64,000 nucleotides of DNA from assembly GCF_002027705.1 (NCBI RefSeq), contig NZ_MBTG01000004.1, forward strand, positions 124,001 to 188,000. Direction: 5' to 3'. Under the pieces are notes generated by a model. That model was not told where the DNA came from. It did no database searches and worked only from the letters and a program-made list of their open reading frames with translations. Position numbers and translations under genes: made by a program. Positions 60,080 through 64,000 of the stretch are shown here, in pieces. Source of the stretch: Paenibacillus ferrarius. GTDB taxonomy: Bacteria > Bacillota > Bacilli > Paenibacillales > NBRC-103111. Position 1 is the first letter of the stretch. Every line of letters begins with the position of its first letter.

Positions 60080-60712
60080 GTTGGGGTAGCTGGGGTTACT
60101 TGGATGCTGGGTGGCTGGGGTTACTTGGGTGCTGGGTGGCTGAGTGGCTGGGGTGCTGGGTGACTGGGTGACTGGGTGGCTGAGTGGCTGGGGTGCTGGG
60201 TGACTGGGTGGCTGAGTGGCTGGGGTGCTGGGTGACTGGGTGACTGGGTGGCTGAGTGGCTGGGTGACTGGGTGGCTGAGTGGCTGGGTGACTGGGTGGC
60301 TGAGTGGCTGGGGTGCTGGGTGACTGGTTACTGGGTGGCTGGGTGACTGGGGTTACTTGGGTGGCTGGGTAGCTGGGGTTACTTGAGTGCTGGGTGGCTG
60401 GGTAGCTGGGGTTACTTGGGGGCTGGGTGGCTGGGTGGCTGGGTAGCTGGGTGGCTGGGTAGCTGGGGTTACTTGGGGGCTCGGTGGCTGGGTAGCTAGG
60501 GTTACTTGGGGGCTCGGTGGCTGGGTAGCTGGGGTTACTTGGGGGCTCGGTGGCTGGGTAGCTGGGGTTACTTGGGGGCTCGGTGGCTGGGTAGCTGGGG
60601 TTACTTTGGGGCTGGGTGGCTGGGTTACTGGAGTTGGGTATAGCTCGGGTGCTCGGGTGCTGGGGTTACTGGGTGGCTGGGTGGCTGGGGTGCTGAGTAC
60701 TGGATGGCTGAG
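60080..60712. repeat. G-rich minisatellite (GGGTGGCT / GGGGTTACTT units)
   Basis: About 630 bp built of variants of an 8-mer (TGGGTGGC, TGAGTGGC, TGGGTGAC, TGGGTAGC) and a 33-bp higher-order unit that combines GGGGTTACTT with GGGGGCTCGGTGGCTGGGTAGCT. The 33-bp unit is repeated nearly exactly four to five times at 60465-60600. Runs of GGG spaced by 3-7 bases fit G-quadruplex rules many times on the plus strand. Confidence 0.9.
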
Positions 60713-60808
60713 CTGGCGGTTCAGACAGGTCAGTTGGGCCGTTTGGCTCACTTCATCCGCAAGCCACAAATAAACAAGAGGTAATCTTTCGACCCTCCGA
60801 GCCTAAAT

Positions 60809-60842
60809 AAAAGGAGTCTCGCACATACGCGAGACTCCTTTT
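60809..60842 (-). terminator. terminator of ilvD
   Basis: AAAAGGAGTCTCGC (60809-60822) pairs perfectly with GCGAGACTCCTTTT (60829-60842); it follows the gene on minus. Confidence 0.9.
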
Positions 60843-60852
60843 GTCATAAACC

Positions 60853-62538
60853 TTAAATTTTCAAGATGGCGCCTGCGCTTGCATTCGTCACCATTTTGGT
60901 ATAACGCGCCAAATATCCAGTTTGGATCTTCGGTTCGAAATCTTTCCAAGTTTCACGACGCTTCGCAAACTCTTCATCGCTGATTTGCAGCTCGATTTTG
61001 CGGCCATCCATGTCCACATCAATGATGTCGCCATCTTGTACGAAAGCCAGAGGTCCGCCCTCAGCCGCTTCCGGTGACATATGACCAATCGAGATACCAC
61101 GGGATGCGCCGGAGAAACGTCCGTCTGTGATCAAAGCGACTTTCGCGCCCAGACCCATACCGACGATTTGGGACGTTGGAGCCAACATTTCCGGCATACC
61201 AGGTCCACCTTTTGGTCCTTCGTAACGGATAACAACGACATGGCCTTCTTTGACATGACCGTTTGCAATTCCGTACAATGCTTCGTCTTGGGAGTTGAAG
61301 CAGATGGCAGGGCCAACGTGACGTCCGCCAACGGATTTATCCACGGCGCCGACTTTTACGATACTGCCTTCAGGAGCCAAGTTGCCGAATAGAACAGCCA
61401 AACCGCCGCGCTCGCTGTGCGGGTTCGTCAAAGGACGGATAACGTCCGTGTTCTGAATTTCGCATCCAGCAACGTTTTCGCGGAGTGTTTGAGCTGTTAC
61501 AGACAAGCAATCGCCGTTGAAAGCACCCGGTTTTTTCAATAATTCATTAATAACCGCGCTCACACCGCCTGCCAAATGCACGTCTTCGATGTGGTAATCG
61601 GAAGCCGGAGCAATTTTGGCAAGATGAGGCACGCGTTCTGCCACTTCATTAATACGGGAAATCGGGTAATCCACACCAGCTTCGTGCGCGATAGCAAGGG
61701 TATGAAGAACCGTGTTCGTGGAACCGCCCATCGCCATATCCAAAGCGAACGCATTGTCGATCGCATCAATCGTAACGATGTCACGAGGCTTGATGTCTTT
61801 TTCGATTAGTACCATCAATTGCTTCGCACAGTCTTTAACGAATTGCTTGCGCTCTTCAGCAACAGCAAGAATCGTACCGTTACCTGGCATCGCTAGTCCA
61901 AGACCTTCAGCCAAACAGTTCATGGAGTTTGCTGTGAACATACCGGAACAAGATCCGCAAGTCGGACAGCCGTATTGCTCAAGCTCTTCCAAACCAGCCT
62001 CGTCCAATTTCCCTGCCTGGAAAGCACCTACGCCTTCGAATACAGAGGAAAGGGAGATGGATTTGCCGTTTTTATCTTTGCCGGCTTTCATCGGTCCACC
62101 GCTGACTAACATCGTTGGAATGTTAACGCGAAGAGCCCCCATGATCATACCCGGTGTAATTTTATCACAGTTAGGAATACAAATAAGTCCATCGAACCAG
62201 TGGGCGTTTACGACCGTTTCCAGAGAATCGGCAATAATTTCACGGCTTGGCAAGGAATAACGCATACCGATGTGACCCATGGCAATGCCGTCATCTACCC
62301 CGATTGTGTTGAACTCGAAAGGCACGCCACCAGCTTCACGGATCGCTTCTTTCACAATTTTACCGAATTCTTGCAAATGCACATGTCCTGGAATAATGTC
62401 TATATAAGAGTTGCAAACGGCAATAAACGGCTTGCCGAAATCTTCCTCTTTAACGCCGGCTGCACGCAGCAAACTGCGATGCGGAGCGCGGTCGAATCCT
62501 TTTTTAATCATGTCGCTGCGCTGTTTTGGATGAGCCAT
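60853..62538 (-). CDS. ilvD: Dihydroxy-acid dehydratase IlvD
   Basis: 561 aa, Fe-S enzyme of valine/isoleucine synthesis. Cluster cysteines lie in [18 protein letters not shown] and [16 protein letters not shown]; the substrate motif GRFSGASRG is present. The start is ATG 62538 (MAHPKQRSD), eight bases after AGGAGG; a TTG two codons upstream is too close to it. It is monocistronic here; no other ilv gene is in the window. Confidence 0.95.
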   Translation of the reverse strand: MAHPKQRSDMIKKGFDRAPHRSLLRAAGVKEEDFGKPFIAVCNSYIDIIPGHVHLQEFGKIVKEAIREAGGVPFEFNTIGVDDGIAMGHIGMRYSLPSREIIADSLETVVNAHWFDGLICIPNCDKITPGMIMGALRVNIPTMLVSGGPMKAGKDKNGKSISLSSVFEGVGAFQAGKLDEAGLEELEQYGCPTCGSCSGMFTANSMNCLAEGLGLAMPGNGTILAVAEERKQFVKDCAKQLMVLIEKDIKPRDIVTIDAIDNAFALDMAMGGSTNTVLHTLAIAHEAGVDYPISRINEVAERVPHLAKIAPASDYHIEDVHLAGGVSAVINELLKKPGAFNGDCLSVTAQTLRENVAGCEIQNTDVIRPLTNPHSERGGLAVLFGNLAPEGSIVKVGAVDKSVGGRHVGPAICFNSQDEALYGIANGHVKEGHVVVIRYEGPKGGPGMPEMLAPTSQIVGMGLGAKVALITDGRFSGASRGISIGHMSPEAAEGGPLAFVQDGDIIDVDMDGRKIELQISDEEFAKRRETWKDFEPKIQTGYLARYTKMVTNASAGAILKI

Positions 62539-62660
62539 ACTCAATTCCTCCTAGAATTCTTTTCGTTTGAGAAAATAATGAATCTATCATACCACACTTC
62601 TCGTCAAATTTCTCCCTTTAGTGTGTTGACGCGTCAATGTACTAGGAATTGGAGTGAATC

Positions 62661-63647
62661 CTAAGCTTTTTTGCGATTCAAATGCACGAAGGTAATGGCC
62701 AAAGCCAGAACCAACACGCCGCCTTTAACAATGTCGAAGCCAAAATAGGGAACATTCAGCATCGTCAAGCCATTGAGCAAAATGCCGATCAAAACAGCTC
62801 CGAAAAACGTCCCAATCACATTCGGCTTCCCAGCGCCAAGCACGGAATACCCGACGAACACGGAAGCAACAGCTTCCATCAGCAGCGGCGCACCTGCATC
62901 TATCTGCCCAGAGCCGACACGGGAAGCATATAGAATGCCTCCGAATGCAGCAAAAATACCCGATAATACGTAAGCCGCCAAACGAATTTTATTCACCGAA
63001 ATCCCTGACAACCGAGCGGCTTCACGATTGCCGCCTGTCATGTACAATTGTCTGCCCCAGCGTGTATAAGTAAGGAAAATATGAACGCCGACAACAGCAA
63101 CCAGCATGAGAATAACGGGCACGGGTACGCCAAGGAACTTCCCTTGTCCGATCCAGAGGAACTCAGGTGTGAACTTTCCTTTGGCTACTGTTCCATCTTG
63201 AAATCTCATATTATTATAGATCGAAAAGCCTTTCGTATACGTCTTTTGGACGCCGCCGATGATGTACATGACGGCCAAAGTCGCCAGTAGATCCGGGATG
63301 CGAATCTTAACGATCAGCAGCGCATTCAAGAGTCCGATCACAGCCCCAATAATAAGAGGAACAATAATAACGATAATCAAAGGCTGTTGATACCAGACCA
63401 TCAAAGCCGCTGCACCAACGGTTGATAAAGAAACGGTAGAACCTACAGACAAATCAAAACCATCGACAATTTGGGATAGCGTAACGCCAATCGCCACGAA
63501 CATCACGATGGAAATCGACCGCAAAATATCGGCGATATTATCATAGGTCATGAAATTTTCATTAATGATTGAGAAGACGACGATGACCACTGCAATAATG
63601 AACAACGCGCCGTATTTAAAGGAAAAATCCAAGCTTTTTTCTTTCAT
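62661..63647 (-). CDS. Sugar ABC transporter permease (RbsC-like)
   Basis: 328 aa, eight or more helices. VGVTLSQIVDGFDLSVGSTVSLSTV-type region and the GGNREAARLSGISVNKIRLAAYVLSGIFAAFGGILYASR motif mark the ribose/xylose/arabinose permease family (CUT2). The start is ATG 63647 behind GGGGGAGG, one base after the ATPase stop. Substrate cannot be told from this. Confidence 0.88.
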   Translation of the reverse strand: MKEKSLDFSFKYGALFIIAVVIVVFSIINENFMTYDNIADILRSISIVMFVAIGVTLSQIVDGFDLSVGSTVSLSTVGAAALMVWYQQPLIIVIIVPLIIGAVIGLLNALLIVKIRIPDLLATLAVMYIIGGVQKTYTKGFSIYNNMRFQDGTVAKGKFTPEFLWIGQGKFLGVPVPVILMLVAVVGVHIFLTYTRWGRQLYMTGGNREAARLSGISVNKIRLAAYVLSGIFAAFGGILYASRVGSGQIDAGAPLLMEAVASVFVGYSVLGAGKPNVIGTFFGAVLIGILLNGLTMLNVPYFGFDIVKGGVLVLALAITFVHLNRKKA

Positions 63648-63648
63648 G

Positions 63649-64000
63649 TTATTCAGCCTCCCCCGCACTCGCATACGTTAAAATGAGATCCTGCGTCGCT
63701 TCCTCGCGGGAGAGCTCCTTCACGACAGAACCATAGCTCATCACCAAAATGCGATCAGCAATTCCTATAATTTCATTCAGCTCACAAGATAAATAAATAA
63801 TGCCTTTGCCTTCCGAAGCCAACTGCCCAATCAGCCGGAAAATATCGCTTTTGGCGCCAATGTCAACGCCTTTGGTCGGCTCGTCGAACAGATAGACTTC
63901 CGCGTTCGTCGGCAGCCATTTGCCTACCGCGACCTTCTGCTGGTTGCCTCCGCTAAGATGCTTGACCACGCGGTTCGGATCGCCCGGCTGCACGCCAAGC
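63649..64000 (-). CDS. Sugar ABC transporter ATP-binding protein (RbsA-like), partial
   Basis: The C-terminal ~117 residues are inside the window; the 5' part lies beyond the right edge. LSGGNQQKVAVGKWL, LFDEPTKGVDIGAKSDIF and LSCELNEIIGIADRILVMSYG belong to the second nucleotide-binding domain of CUT2 double ATPases. It is immediately upstream of the permease. Confidence 0.9.
   Translation of the reverse strand, partial: LGVQPGDPNRVVKHLSGGNQQKVAVGKWLPTNAEVYLFDEPTKGVDIGAKSDIFRLIGQLASEGKGIIYLSCELNEIIGIADRILVMSYGSVVKELSREEATQDLILTYASAGEAE

Larger units (their letters stand above)
59816..60852. other. 1-kb gene-free region
   Basis: After the permease stop come an inverted-repeat element (59877-60063), a long G-rich minisatellite (60080-60712) and the ilvD terminator. 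No gene is supported; the open frame on minus at 60353-60769 is a by-product of the repeat. Confidence 0.7.

Noticed and set aside
60080..60712. CRISPR-like array
   Set aside because: Units are contiguous and drift gradually; there are no unique spacers of constant length and no cas genes.
60353..60769. 138-codon open frame on minus encoding PATQPPSPQVT repeats
   Set aside because: It lies wholly in the G-rich minisatellite, has no ribosome binding site or signal peptide, and the other frames of the repeat are open for similar stretches.

Overview
The window reads as a chromosomal segment of a spore-forming, low-to-mid GC Bacillota bacterium, most likely Paenibacillus or a close relative. 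The case rests on sporulation genes (a Sda-type kinase inhibitor, a Spo0E-like phosphatase, GerQ, an alpha/beta-type SASP with a SigG-like promoter), S-layer-homology proteins, a T-box in front of trpS, TnrA/GlnR boxes, a yut/yuz gene neighbourhood known from Bacillus, and a futalosine-route menaquinone gene (mqnE). No rRNA, tRNA, CRISPR array, IS element or prophage was recognised.

Layout. 1-2.3 kb: ferredoxin-NADP reductase, a zinc-ribbon protein whose ribosome binding site lies in a hairpin, and a short sda gene facing a 53-codon gene across a cluster of DnaA boxes. 2.3-7.8 kb: AT-rich accessory stretch on the minus strand with a glucosaminidase, small membrane proteins, an SRPBCC protein and an SLH protein with five tandem Ig-like repeats. 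8-12 kb: Fe-S and redox block (IscA/ErpA type, Spo0E-like, mqnE, YutJ-like, YuzB-like, Nfu). 12-17.4 kb, minus strand: UbiD-family decarboxylase, EamA transporter, HEPN protein, SDR, then heme A synthase upstream. 17.6-25 kb: stress protein, hairpin repeats, thioredoxin, SPFH/ribbon-helix-helix pair, a ytr-like GntR/ABC operon with a palindromic operator, and a DUF2515 protein. 25-30 kb, minus strand: MurJ/YtgP-like flippase, DUF456, HAD phosphatase, asparagine synthetase. 30.3-35.4 kb: two tandem 689-aa class B penicillin-binding proteins and a HAD hydrolase. 35.8-41 kb: transglutaminase membrane protein, small membrane proteins, MFS transporter, toprim protein, SCO and heme O synthase. 41.3-51.2 kb: divergent urea module, ureABCFGD on minus (no ureE) and urtABCDE on plus, with one TnrA/GlnR box next to each promoter. 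51.4-57.2 kb: orphan response regulator, gerQ, YfhP-like membrane protein, an ECF41-like sigma factor with an oxidoreductase carrying an ECF41-like promoter, SASP. 57.2-64 kb: trpS with its T-box, a His-rich permease, a ~0.65 kb G-rich minisatellite, ilvD, and the end of a sugar ABC transporter running off the right edge.

How it fits together: the urea genes form one nitrogen-scavenging unit (uptake plus hydrolysis) under nitrogen control. CtaA, CtaB and SCO serve heme A/copper maturation of an aa3-type oxidase, and MqnE feeds menaquinone synthesis. The PBP pair, the flippase, the glucosaminidase and the ytr-like operon all bear on the cell wall. All functional calls come from reading motifs and family memory; no database search was run.
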